Assembly (NCBI RefSeq): GCF_009930815.1
Contig: NZ_CP022222.1
Location: 6,986,501 to 7,050,500, forward strand
DNA: 64,000 nucleotides
Origin: Bradyrhizobium sp. CCBAU 051011
Lineage (GTDB): Bacteria > Pseudomonadota > Alphaproteobacteria > Rhizobiales > Xanthobacteraceae
Reading direction: 5' to 3'
Below are positions 52,559-59,969 of the stretch, piece after piece (position 1 is the stretch's first letter; every line of letters starts with the position of its first letter). A program made the translations under genes and the position numbers. Below the pieces are notes generated by a model. The model was not told the DNA's origin. It saw only the letters and a program-made list of their open reading frames with translations, and ran no database searches.

Positions 52559-53203
52559 TTACCGTCGCGCAATGTTCTCTCCGCGCAACGTCCCTCGCTT
52601 TCTCCATACCCGTAGATCGGCCATGACTTTTATGGTCGCCGCGAGGACCAGCGCGCAAAGCGCCGCCTTCGAGATCGTCTCCATCGTTCCCTCGATCAGC
52701 ATGGCATGGACCACACTTCCTGCGACGATGATAATCGCGAGAGGCATATGGACGATACGCCACATTTGCGCTCGCAGTCCCAATCGCCGGCGGAGTGCAG
52801 CTATAAGTGCGACGGCGAAGATTGCCCACATGGCGATCACACCCCAGGGGGAAAACGGCGTCGGCGATGAGAAGAGAAGCGCGTCAATCATATCAGGCGG
52901 ACTGGTGATCCAAAGGCCCCCGACGTGGACCACCACCGCGACGACCAGCACGCCTCCGATCCAGTGATGTATAAGCCGTCCACGATAGGCCGACGGTCCC
53001 GGCAAGTATCTGCCAATCAGCAGAGGCTGAACGAGCACAAGACCCAGTGCGATGATTCCTGCGAAACAGGCCAGTATGTAGACCGGATCGCGCCATGCCA
53101 GCAGCGGGCTCGTCCCTGCAGCGGCGATCGGCACGCAAATGGCTGTCGCAAGGGCGACCCAGATCAGGGTCACCTGGGCCAATCTCCACCCCTTCGTTCG
53201 CAA
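52559..53203 (-). CDS. Ferric-reductase-like/cytochrome b561-type membrane protein
   Basis: This 214-residue protein has six hydrophobic helices and two histidine-bearing helices that could hold haem b: RLIHHWIGGVLVVAVVVHVG and RIVHMPLAIIIVAGSVVHAM. This matches the transmembrane core of the ferric reductase/MsrQ/YedZ group without a cytosolic flavin domain, so it would pass electrons across the membrane. It starts 5 bp after the stop of the Tat-exported dioxygenase-like gene, forming a two-gene operon. Electron transfer to that periplasmic protein is a plausible inference. Confidence 0.8.
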   Translation of the reverse strand: MRTKGWRLAQVTLIWVALATAICVPIAAAGTSPLLAWRDPVYILACFAGIIALGLVLVQPLLIGRYLPGPSAYRGRLIHHWIGGVLVVAVVVHVGGLWITSPPDMIDALLFSSPTPFSPWGVIAMWAIFAVALIAALRRRLGLRAQMWRIVHMPLAIIIVAGSVVHAMLIEGTMETISKAALCALVLAATIKVMADLRVWRKRGTLRGENIARR

Positions 53204-53208
53204 CTCGG

Positions 53209-53697
53209 TCAGACCGGCTGAAGGACGAAGTGCGCCTCCAGGCTGGTATCTTTTGCGCTCCGCATCACGGGACGCAGAAAGACGGTTTTGAATTCACCAC
53301 TGTCATAGGCCAGGTGACCATGCGGTTGGCCAAAGATGGGAATAATCTGCGGCATCTCGAGACGGAACGCCCCGTTCTTGTCGGTGAGCGTGGCTCCATG
53401 ACTTTGCGGCTCGTGCTCCCGCCCTTCGGTCGTGTGCGCCCAAATCTGGATGCGCTGCCCGGCAAGCGGCGCCCCGTCGCCTGCGCGGCGCACTGTGCCA
53501 CTCATCCAGAAGCCACCCTTGCCGATCCGATCCACGATCGCCGCGCCCCCGCGGTAGTTGTTGGCCCCGCCTGGCATCGAAGCGGTCGGCGCAAGGCCTT
53601 GCGCGCGAGCGGGCAACAGGAGCCCGGAAACCCCGGTTGCCAGGACGCAGCCGCCAGCAGCGAGGAGGTTCCGGCGGTTGAGTAGGACGGTGGTCAT
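53209..53697 (-). CDS. Tat-exported intradiol-dioxygenase-like protein
   Basis: This 162-residue protein has a twin-arginine type signal (LLNRRNLLAAGGCVLATGVSG). The domain has the layout of intradiol ring-cleavage dioxygenases: ANNYRGGA (Tyr48), MSGTVRRAGDGAPLAGQRIQ, IWAHTTEG and the iron-ligand pair QPHGHLAYDSGEFKTVFL (His126, His128). The second tyrosine ligand, normally in GxYd after the WxAxxxG motif, is not evident (EGREHE here). It is also short. It may be an altered or non-canonical member. AGGAGGAAG precedes the ATG. Coupled to a ferric-reductase-like gene. Confidence 0.72.
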   Translation of the reverse strand: MTTVLLNRRNLLAAGGCVLATGVSGLLLPARAQGLAPTASMPGGANNYRGGAAIVDRIGKGGFWMSGTVRRAGDGAPLAGQRIQIWAHTTEGREHEPQSHGATLTDKNGAFRLEMPQIIPIFGQPHGHLAYDSGEFKTVFLRPVMRSAKDTSLEAHFVLQPV

Positions 53698-53838
53698 GTA
53701 GCTTCCTCCTGGCGACCGTGCAGTTGCTCCGCCAAGGTTACAACAACAAGCGCGAGACGCCCAGTTGAGGGAGGCGAAGAGCGCGACAGGTCGCAATAAC
53801 AGTGTTGTGAAAGGGTGTGCCGGCCGCTCAACCAGCAA

Positions 53839-53910
53839 GTAGCCCGCATGAGCGCAGCAATTGCGGGGATAAACCACAGCCCGGATGTCGCTACGCTCAT
53901 CGGGGCTACG
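53839..53910. repeat. Intergenic palindrome (CGTAGCCC family)
   Basis: GTAGCCCGCATGAGCGCAGC at the left is answered by TCGCTACGCTCATCGGGGCT and ACG at the right. It is a common type of bacterial extragenic palindrome, here between the dioxygenase-like gene and higB. Confidence 0.7.
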
Positions 53911-53927
53911 CTTGCAGCTTCGTCACT

Positions 53928-53980
53928 AGTATCTCATCGAGATACTAAGCATTGCAATACGTATCTCAATGAGATACGTA
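53928..53980. promoter_or_regulatory. Paired operators of the higBA operon
   Basis: Two palindromes share GTATCTC and GAGATAC arms: AGTATCTCATCGAGATACT (53928-53946) and a perfect 23-bp dyad at 53958-53980 with arms TACGTATCTCA and TGAGATACGTA. Their centres are 32 bp apart, about three helical turns, so two HigA dimers could bind on one face. The second dyad overlaps an ATG at 53969, which argues that translation starts at 53987. Confidence 0.8.
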
Positions 53981-53986
53981 CTGCTC

Positions 53987-54271
53987 ATGATTAGGAGCTT
54001 CAAGGGGAAGTTCGCCGAGTCGATCCTTCAGGGCCGCGCGGTACCGAAGGGGTTCCCGGCAAACCTCGCCAAAGTAGCGCGCCGAAAACTGATCATGGTG
54101 GACGCCGCCGATTTTCTCGAGGCCCTGAACTCGCCTCCCGGTAACCGCCTTGAACGACTCAAGGGCGATCTGGTGGGCAAGCACTCGATCCGCATCAATG
54201 ATCAATGGCGGATCGTATTTAGATGGAGCGATGCGGGTCCCGAAGACGTGGAAATCGTCGACTATCATTAG
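53987..54271 (+). CDS. higB: HigB-type toxin (RelE/ParE superfamily)
   Basis: This 94-residue ribosome-dependent mRNA interferase of the HigB/'proteic killer' family opens with the characteristic MIRSFKGKFAESILQ, and has FPANLAKVARRKLIMVDAAD, PPGNRLERLKGDLVGKHSIR and INDQWRIVFRW before the C-terminal VEIVDYH. These are the conserved blocks of HigB. An in-frame ATG 18 bases upstream lies inside an operator, so 53987 is preferred. The toxin gene precedes the antitoxin gene, the normal higBA order. Confidence 0.92.
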   Translation: MIRSFKGKFAESILQGRAVPKGFPANLAKVARRKLIMVDAADFLEALNSPPGNRLERLKGDLVGKHSIRINDQWRIVFRWSDAGPEDVEIVDYH

Positions 54272-54281
54272 GAGCTTGCAG

Positions 54282-54578
54282 ATGGCAAAGAAACTTCCCC
54301 CGATTCACCCCGGCGAAATCTTGCGAGAAGAGTTTCTCGTTCCGCTTAAGCTGACATCCTACGCCGTCGCAGCGGCGCTGCACGTGCCGCGCACCCGGAT
54401 CGAACGCATCGCGCGCGAAGAGAAGCCCATTACGGCCGACACCGCGCTGAGGCTCGGCAAGTTCTTCAAGACCGGCGCTGCGTTCTGGATGAACATTCAG
54501 GCGCGCTACGACCTCGAAACGGCCGAAGACGTGCTCGCACCGCAAATCAAAAAGATTGCGTCCTACGAGGCAGCGTGA
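54282..54578 (+). CDS. higA: HigA-type antitoxin (XRE family)
   Basis: This 98-residue protein starts KLPPIHPGEILREEFLVPLK, the HigA signature, followed by a helix-turn-helix (SYAVAAALHVPRTRIERIAR, EEKPITADTALRLGKFFKTG). The end, AAFWMNIQARYDLETAED, is also conserved in the family. It neutralises HigB and represses the operon by binding the palindromes upstream. AGGAG lies about 9 bases before the ATG. A palindromic element begins 12 bp after the stop. Confidence 0.93.
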   Translation: MAKKLPPIHPGEILREEFLVPLKLTSYAVAAALHVPRTRIERIAREEKPITADTALRLGKFFKTGAAFWMNIQARYDLETAEDVLAPQIKKIASYEAA

Positions 54579-54590
54579 GGGTAACGGCTA

Positions 54591-54655
54591 GCGGTGACAG
54601 TGCACTTAATCTGCCGCGGGCGACGTGCAATGGGGTGCACTGTCACCGTAATTCC
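54591..54655. repeat. Palindromic element (subtype 1, complete)
   Basis: The left arm GCGGTGACAGTGCACTTAAT and right arm GGTGCACTGTCACCGTAATT enclose CTGCCGCGGGCGACGTGCAA. The core matches the copy at 40604. It lies just behind the higBA operon and may serve as its 3' structure. Confidence 0.88.
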
Positions 54656-54731
54656 AGTCAACACGCATAAAACGTCAAGACGTATCGCAAGGCGATCTGT
54701 ATGCGAGCCGTCTGTGGCAGCGCCTTGGTAT

Positions 54732-55112
54732 TCAGCCGCCCTTGGCTTTGCGGCCGCGCGCGCTCGGCTTTACCGGCACGCTCTGTCCATACTTAATCCA
54801 CCAGGCCGTCAGGGCCTCCATCGTGGGTCCAAGCGCGCGTGCCTTTTGCGTCATCTCATACTCTACCCGCAGCGGCACTTCTGCGAACACGGTACGCGAG
54901 ACCAGACCGTCCGCTTCGAGCTCGCGGAGTTGTGCGGTCAGCATGTGCTGGGTGATGCCGGGGATCGCCTTTCGCAACTCCCCGAAGCGGTAGACCCGCT
55001 GGTTGAGCAGCCACATGATCTCCAGCTTCCACTTGTCTGAGAGCAATGCGAACGCGCGCCGCATCTCCTCATGCATGTTGATTTCTTTATTGGCCATAGT
55101 CTGGTTTTCCAT
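54732..55112 (-). CDS. HxlR family transcriptional regulator
   Basis: This 126-residue winged-helix protein has RRAFALLSDKWKLEIMWLLN, then RFGELRKAIPGITQHMLTAQ and LRELEADGLVSRTVFAEVPL, the full HxlR domain. It continues to RVEYEMTQKARALGPTMEAL and a lysine-rich tail. It is divergent from a DoxX gene and an NAD(P)-binding protein gene, the usual targets of HxlR regulators that answer to aldehydes, quinones or disulfide stress. The start is ATG 55112; ATG 55097 is possible. Confidence 0.92.
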   Translation of the reverse strand: MENQTMANKEINMHEEMRRAFALLSDKWKLEIMWLLNQRVYRFGELRKAIPGITQHMLTAQLRELEADGLVSRTVFAEVPLRVEYEMTQKARALGPTMEALTAWWIKYGQSVPVKPSARGRKAKGG

Positions 55113-55253
55113 ACCTGCTGCAAGTTATTCATCCTACTTGCGAGAGACGATCTTGTTCTACATTTTCGATGCACAAGGCGCGCAGAAAAGTGCGCATCCA
55201 GACAACGAACAAGATGAAGGAGATTGCTGCTCAACAGCAATCAACGAGACCTC

Positions 55254-55643
55254 ATGGCTGCAATTTACTCTTACTGGATCAGCACGGCGCTTCTGTCCTT
55301 GCTGTATCTGACTTCCGCTTACATGTACGTCACCAAAGGAGATTGGGTTCGGCAGGCGCTCGCGGAGCTTGGCTACCCGGCCTACCTCGTGCCGTTGATG
55401 ATCGTCGTGAAAGTTTTGGGCCCGGCCGCAATTCTGTTGCGCTTCAATGTGCCGCTCAGCGATCTCGCCTATGCGGGTATGTTTTATCACCTGCTGTTGG
55501 CCTTCCTGGCGCACGTTGCGGTCCGGAAGCCCAGCGCTGCCCTGCCAGCCGCGGTGGGCCTCGTGCTATTGGCTGCCTCGTTCGTCACGCAAAACGCCGC
55601 TCGCGAGGTCCCGTCGTCCTATATGCAGGCGGCAGCGTTCTGA
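55254..55643 (+). CDS. DoxX-like membrane protein
   Basis: This 129-residue protein has four membrane helices: IYSYWISTALLSLLYLTSAY, YPAYLVPLMIVVKVLGPAAI, LAYAGMFYHLLLAFLAHVAV and LPAAVGLVLLAASFVTQNAA. This is the DoxX-like family pattern. DoxX proteins are linked to respiratory or oxidative stress complexes. It is divergent from the HxlR regulator, with an SDR relic and an NAD(P)-binding gene following. The ATG 55254 is chosen because it directly precedes the first helix. Confidence 0.82.
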   Translation: MAAIYSYWISTALLSLLYLTSAYMYVTKGDWVRQALAELGYPAYLVPLMIVVKVLGPAAILLRFNVPLSDLAYAGMFYHLLLAFLAHVAVRKPSAALPAAVGLVLLAASFVTQNAAREVPSSYMQAAAF

Positions 55644-55681
55644 CGCGCCCGGCCACCATCAACTATGGAAAGAACATCAAT

Positions 55682-55777
55682 ATGAGCCGCATCAAAGGAA
55701 TGGCTGCCATCGTCACAGCTTCGCGGCGCGGCATTGCTTGCGCCACGGCAAAGCTGTTGCCGTTAGGTGCAACATGA
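55682..55777 (+). pseudogene. N-terminal remnant of a short-chain dehydrogenase
   Basis: This 31-codon frame starts MSRIKGMAAIVTASRRGIAC and ends ATAKLLPLGAT-stop. It follows the first strand and glycine-rich loop of SDR enzymes (xxxKxxVAIVTGASRGIGxATAxxLAxxGA) with the glycine motif damaged. The rest of the enzyme is missing. Its TGA overlaps the ATG of the next gene (ATGA, 55774-55777), so it may still be translated as a leader that couples DoxX mRNA to the downstream gene. Confidence 0.65.
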
Positions 55778-56415
55778 AAGTAACGCTCTTTGGTACCACA
55801 GGAACTACAGGTAGGTACTTGATCGATGAGGCTTTGAAACGCGGCATTGACGTCACGCTCGTTGCGCGGCCGAGCAGCCTCTTTGAAAACGCCAAGGTGA
55901 ATATCGTTCGCGGTGAGCTTACCGATAGTGCTCTTCTGCGAGAAGCCATCAGCGGATCTGACGCCGTCTTGTCGGCGCTTGGGCCGACGACGTTACGGCA
56001 TCCAGAAGATTTGCCGATTACGAGGGCTACGGAAGCGATTATTTCAGCGATGAAGCAGACGCAGGTGCAACGCCTCATTGCCGTTTCTACCGGCACGGCT
56101 GCCGACCCCGGGGATCGATTTGACTGGAAAATCGGGCTCCCCGCGTTGCTAATCAAGCATATGATGCGCAGCTGCTACAATGACATCCTTGGGCTCGCAA
56201 GGGTGATACGAGCTTCGGAGTTGGAATGGACAATGGTGCGTGTGGCTTTCTTGAAGAACCATCCCGCCTCCGCTCACCTCAACGTAGGGCTGTATGGCGT
56301 TTCCAGACATTCGCTGACCGTCAATCGCGAAAACGTTGCAAAGTTCATGTTCGATCAAATCACTGACCGCCGGTATATCCATCAAGCGCCAGGGATCAGT
56401 ACGAAAGAAGTTTGA
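55774..56415 (+). CDS. NAD(P)H-binding atypical SDR protein
   Basis: This 213-residue protein has an N-terminal Rossmann motif MKVTLFGTTGTTGRYLIDEA (GxxGxxG) and NmrA-like/atypical-SDR blocks: GELTDSALLREAISGSDAVL, SALGPT and VQRLIAVSTGTAADPGDRFD. The later LEWTMVRVAFLKN is the usual 'ytilRp' region. This class often acts as a redox sensor or flavin/quinone reductase. The long open frame extending upstream to 55447 overlaps DoxX and is not coding. The start is ATG 55774, overlapping the SDR relic's stop. Confidence 0.85.
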   Translation: MKVTLFGTTGTTGRYLIDEALKRGIDVTLVARPSSLFENAKVNIVRGELTDSALLREAISGSDAVLSALGPTTLRHPEDLPITRATEAIISAMKQTQVQRLIAVSTGTAADPGDRFDWKIGLPALLIKHMMRSCYNDILGLARVIRASELEWTMVRVAFLKNHPASAHLNVGLYGVSRHSLTVNRENVAKFMFDQITDRRYIHQAPGISTKEV

Positions 56416-56528
56416 CTTCTCGCCGATGCGTCGAAGCCACGGCTCCCCCTTGACCAGGACAGATCGGCTACGTGGCCAAGGGAATCTATAGTTAGCTACT
56501 GACAGAGAGGACTCAAAATCCCTCGCGC

Positions 56529-57887
56529 TTAACCCTCTTTCGGCTTCTTGGCCCGCATCTTCATTTCGCGATACCTTGCCGCCCCGCCCTCGCGGTTGCT
56601 CTGCGGGCTGCGTTCCACCGCCATCGCATCGTCAGGCACGTCCTTGGTGATGACCGAGCCCGAGCCGATATAGGCGCCCTTGCCGATCTTCACCGGCGCG
56701 ACCAGCGAGGAGTTGGTGCCGATGAACGCGCCCTCGCCGATCGTGGTCTTGTGCTTGAAGAAGCCGTCATAGTTGCAGGTAATGGTGCCGGCGCCGAGGT
56801 TGGAATTGGCGCCGACATGGGCGTCGCCGACATAGGAGAGATGGTTGACCTTGGCGCCCGCTTCGATTGTCGCCGCCTTGGTCTCCACGAAATTGCCGAT
56901 CTTAACGCCGTCGCCGAGCGAGGTGCCGGGGCGCAGGCGCGCATAGGGACCGATCGAGGCCTTCTTTCCGATCGAGGTCTCTACGATGTGCGAGAACGAA
57001 TGGATCACCGCGCCGTCGGCAATCGTCACACCGGGGCCGATCACCACGAACGGTTCAATGGTGACGTCGCTGCCGAACTTGGTGTCAGCGGCGAGATAAA
57101 CCGTCTCCGGTGCGATCAGTGTCACGCCGGCATCGAGCGCCGCCTGGCGCAGCCGCGCCTGCATCACCGCTTCGGCTACCGCAAGCTGGGCCTTGTTGTT
57201 GATGCCGCGCACTTCGTCTTCGCTGGTTTCGATCACGACGGCCTCCAATCCCATTTCCCTGACAATAGCGACGGCATCGACCAGATAGTATTCGCCCTTG
57301 CTGTTGGCATTGCCGATCCGGTCGAGAATTTCCAGAGCGCGGTGGCCGTCGAACGCCATCACGCCGGCATTGCACAGCGTGACCTTGCGTTCCTCCGCGG
57401 TCGCGTCGGCATGTTCGCGGATCGCCATCAGGCGGTCGCCTTCGAGCAGCAGCCGGCCATAGCCGGTCGGGTCGGCAGCCTGGAAACCGAGCACCGCGAG
57501 CGCAGCGCCGTTTTCCAGCGGCGCGCGCAGCCGCGCAAAGGTTTTGGCCGAAATCAGCGGCGTGTCGCCGAACGCCACCAGCAGATCGTCGGCGCCGCGC
57601 GCGATCGCCTCGCGGGCGGCCAGCACGGCATGCGCGGTGCCGAGGCGCTCGGCCTGAACGAAGGTCGCCGCGTCCGCCCGCACCCGCTTGACCTCGTCGG
57701 CCACCGCCTTGTGGTTTGGCCCGATCACGACCGCGAGCGAGGCGCCTGTTCCATGCGGGGCGGCGTCCAGCACATGCGCCAGCAGCGATTGGCCAGCGAC
57801 GGGATGCAGCACCTTCGGCAACGAGGATCGCATGCGCGTGCCCTCGCCGGCAGCGAGCACGACAGTCAGGCTGGATCGAGCGGTCAT
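56529..57887 (-). CDS. glmU: GlmU, bifunctional GlcNAc-1-P uridyltransferase/GlcN-1-P acetyltransferase
   Basis: This 452-residue enzyme makes UDP-GlcNAc. The N-terminal pyrophosphorylase domain has [20 protein letters not shown] (residues about 11-30). The C-terminal left-handed beta helix carries the acetyltransferase ([53 protein letters not shown]). The ATG at 57887 has GAGGA about 8 bases upstream; an open frame continues far upstream but crosses the divergent gene. GlmS, which feeds this pathway, is 20 kb away on the same strand, and a relic of this gene lies at 43534. Confidence 0.97.
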   Translation of the reverse strand: MTARSSLTVVLAAGEGTRMRSSLPKVLHPVAGQSLLAHVLDAAPHGTGASLAVVIGPNHKAVADEVKRVRADAATFVQAERLGTAHAVLAAREAIARGADDLLVAFGDTPLISAKTFARLRAPLENGAALAVLGFQAADPTGYGRLLLEGDRLMAIREHADATAEERKVTLCNAGVMAFDGHRALEILDRIGNANSKGEYYLVDAVAIVREMGLEAVVIETSEDEVRGINNKAQLAVAEAVMQARLRQAALDAGVTLIAPETVYLAADTKFGSDVTIEPFVVIGPGVTIADGAVIHSFSHIVETSIGKKASIGPYARLRPGTSLGDGVKIGNFVETKAATIEAGAKVNHLSYVGDAHVGANSNLGAGTITCNYDGFFKHKTTIGEGAFIGTNSSLVAPVKIGKGAYIGSGSVITKDVPDDAMAVERSPQSNREGGAARYREMKMRAKKPKEG

Positions 57888-57947
57888 TCGGGTCCTCAGA
57901 GTCTGACTCAAAAAGCAGCCGACGAAATCGGGCACTTTCGTTTGGCT

Positions 57948-58037
57948 CGTCATGCCCGGCCTTGTGCCGGGCATCCACGTCTTTTGTTCCCATCGAGCAA
58001 GAAAGACGTGGATGGCCGGGACAAGCACGGCCATGAC
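57948..58037. repeat. Intergenic palindromic repeat (CGTCATGCCCGG family)
   Basis: CTCGTCATGCCCGGCCTTGT and the inner arm ATCCACGTCTTT are answered by AAAGACGTGGAT and GCACGGCCATGACGG. A long imperfect hairpin in the divergent gap between glmU and the next gene; of a kind frequent in Bradyrhizobium. Confidence 0.85.
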
Positions 58038-58196
58038 GGAACGTATCGGGCGAACAAGCTTGCCGGCCGTCTTTAATTGTTTTCCCCCGGAGATCAAACC
58101 GATTCGCCGCCCAAAAACCTCCTGATTCAGGTGAGCGGCGCTTTTCCCTGTTAATGTTTGACCGGTGATTCGGGCCTTGAGGAGGGCCAAGGGCGT

Positions 58197-59492
58197 TTGG
58201 CCAAAAAACCAGACCATCTCCCGGACTTCGAGGCGGACGACAGCGGTGGCATGCTCAGCAACCTGCTGGCCGACGAGGATGAATTCGACCGTCGCGCCCT
58301 GTGGCGGATCGCCTCCTGGGGCTTTGGCGCGACGGCTGCGGTGGTTCTGGCCGTGATGGCGAACCAGTCGTCGTTCGGATGGAAGCGCGAGCAGGTCGCA
58401 GCCGCCGACCTGACGCGGCAAGCGCAGCAGATACAAACGGTCGCCAGGGAAACCCAGAACGAGGCGCGGCGGCTCACAGCCGCGATCGAGACGCTCAATG
58501 GCGATCGTGACAGGCTGTATGCCCGCGTGACCAACCTGGAACACGGGCTCGACTCCGTGACCGGCGCCATTGCCCGGCAGGGCCCTGCTTCCACTCCGCC
58601 GCCTGCTGCCAATGCGGAGCCGGCGGCCAGCCCGAATCCGCAAGCCTTGAATCCGCAAGCCTTGAATCCGCAAGCCTTGCCATCCGTCGCGCCGGTCGCC
58701 ACTGCCCCGGCCGCAGCGCCCGCCGCAGACAAGCATGCAGCCAGCGCTGCCGCCGAGCCGGCCCCGGCTCCTCCGGTAAAGGATGCAGGGAAGACCGACG
58801 CCGGCAAGACCGATAGCGGCAAGCTGGAAACGGCAAAGGCCGATATGCTCAAGCCGGAGCCGACAAAGCCCTCGCCCGCCACACCGCTGGTGGCCTCGCA
58901 GTCGATGATGGCGCCGCCAGATCCTGCGGCCGCCAAGCTGATCGAGCCCGGCAAACCGCCGAACCAGGTTATCGCGAGCCCGATCCCTGACGTGGTGGCG
59001 TCGGCGCCGTCAGATGCGGAAGCGGACGAAGAGACTGCGCCAAAAGTTTCCCTGCAGCGGACCGAGTTCGGGGTCGATCTCGGCACCGCCAATTCCGTGA
59101 ACGGCCTGCGTGCGCTGTGGCGCGGGCTGTTGAAGTCGAGATCGAACGCGCCGCTGATGGCGCTGCGTCCAATCATCGTCATCAAGGAAAGCACGACCGG
59201 CCTCGGCATGCAGCTTCGCCTGGTCGCCGGTCCGCTGAACGATGCCGGCGCCGCCGCAAAAATCTGCGCCGTCCTGGCCGAAAACAACCGTCCCTGCGAA
59301 ACCGCTGTTTTCGACGGCCAGCGGCTGTCGTTCAAACCCGACGACACGCCGCCCACCGCCGCCAAGCCGATGCTGCGCCGGCGCGCCGTCGCCAAGCGGT
59401 CGACGGTCGTCGAGGAGGGGAAGCCGGAACCGCCGCCGCCGGCGACGCAGGCGACATTGTCGACCATCCTCGGCAGGAAAAACACGCAATAA
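58197..59492 (+). CDS. Inner-membrane protein with Pro/Ala-rich linker, possible SPOR-like C terminus
   Basis: This protein has about 431 residues: a cytoplasmic acidic N terminus, one membrane helix ([20 protein letters not shown]), a coiled-coil segment ([39 protein letters not shown]), a low-complexity linker with NPQAL three times, and a C-terminal domain. That domain contains [20 protein letters not shown] and [20 protein letters not shown], a pattern close to SPOR peptidoglycan-binding domains. I infer a cell-envelope or division role. The start is unclear: TTG 58197 follows GGAGGGCCAAGGGC; TTG 58158 or ATG 58251 are alternatives. Confidence 0.68.
   Translation: MAKKPDHLPDFEADDSGGMLSNLLADEDEFDRRALWRIASWGFGATAAVVLAVMANQSSFGWKREQVAAADLTRQAQQIQTVARETQNEARRLTAAIETLNGDRDRLYARVTNLEHGLDSVTGAIARQGPASTPPPAANAEPAASPNPQALNPQALNPQALPSVAPVATAPAAAPAADKHAASAAAEPAPAPPVKDAGKTDAGKTDSGKLETAKADMLKPEPTKPSPATPLVASQSMMAPPDPAAAKLIEPGKPPNQVIASPIPDVVASAPSDAEADEETAPKVSLQRTEFGVDLGTANSVNGLRALWRGLLKSRSNAPLMALRPIIVIKESTTGLGMQLRLVAGPLNDAGAAAKICAVLAENNRPCETAVFDGQRLSFKPDDTPPTAAKPMLRRRAVAKRSTVVEEGKPEPPPPATQATLSTILGRKNTQ
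58635..58679 (+). repeat. In-frame 15-bp tandem repeat (3 units)
   Basis: AATCCGCAAGCCTTG is repeated three times exactly, coding NPQAL each time (residues 147-161 from the 58197 start) in the linker of the membrane protein. Unit length and copy number match the repeat at 22465, although the sequences differ. Confidence 0.95.
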
Positions 59493-59588
59493 GCTTTTGG
59501 CTACAGAGCGTTACGTGAAATCCTTGACCCGCATTCTCTTCACAGTCGGACGCTTGTCCCAAACGCCAATCCCGACCATATTGCCGCG

Positions 59589-59969
59589 ATGAAAAAATCC
59601 CCGTTCCGGCTTACGCCCTATCAAGTCCAGTTCCTGTTGGTGGTCGGTTTCGTCACCGTCGGCTACGCGCTTTATTTGCGCTACCTCGCGGTGGAGTTCT
59701 CGACGGTTGCGCTCGCCTGCGACGCCGGCCTGCAAAGCACGCTGTGCAAGTCGCGGACGCTTGCCACCTATCTATTCAAGAATTCGGTGTTCGGCATCAC
59801 CGCGGTGGTGATCGCTGTGCTTCACGTCATCCGGCCGTCGATCTTGCTGTTGACCTTGGGGCTGATCGCGGCGGGCTTCGGAATCGTGCTCTACAATATC
59901 GCGCTGTCGGGGATTGCGATCGGCCTGCTCATTTTGGGATTTGCACGGCCCGCGCCCGCCACAGCGTGA
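59589..59969 (+). CDS. Small four-helix membrane protein of unknown function
   Basis: This 126-residue protein has four hydrophobic segments: YQVQFLLVVGFVTVGYALYL, YLFKNSVFGITAVVIAVLHV, RPSILLLTLGLIAAGFGIVL and IALSGIAIGLLILGFA. A loop between the first two contains two cysteines (LACDAGLQSTLCKS), possibly a periplasmic disulfide. No family is recognised. Its 3' end overlaps the 3' end of ndvC on the other strand by 41 bp. Confidence 0.7.
   Translation: MKKSPFRLTPYQVQFLLVVGFVTVGYALYLRYLAVEFSTVALACDAGLQSTLCKSRTLATYLFKNSVFGITAVVIAVLHVIRPSILLLTLGLIAAGFGIVLYNIALSGIAIGLLILGFARPAPATA

Noticed and set aside
36730..56528. CRISPR array or intact insertion sequence in the island
   Set aside because: No regularly spaced direct repeats with unique spacers and no transposase or integrase frame were found; the repeats present are dispersed palindromes.
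56751..58076. A 441-codon plus-strand frame opposite glmU
   Set aside because: Antisense shadow. GlmU on the minus strand is complete, with start, ribosome site and both domains.
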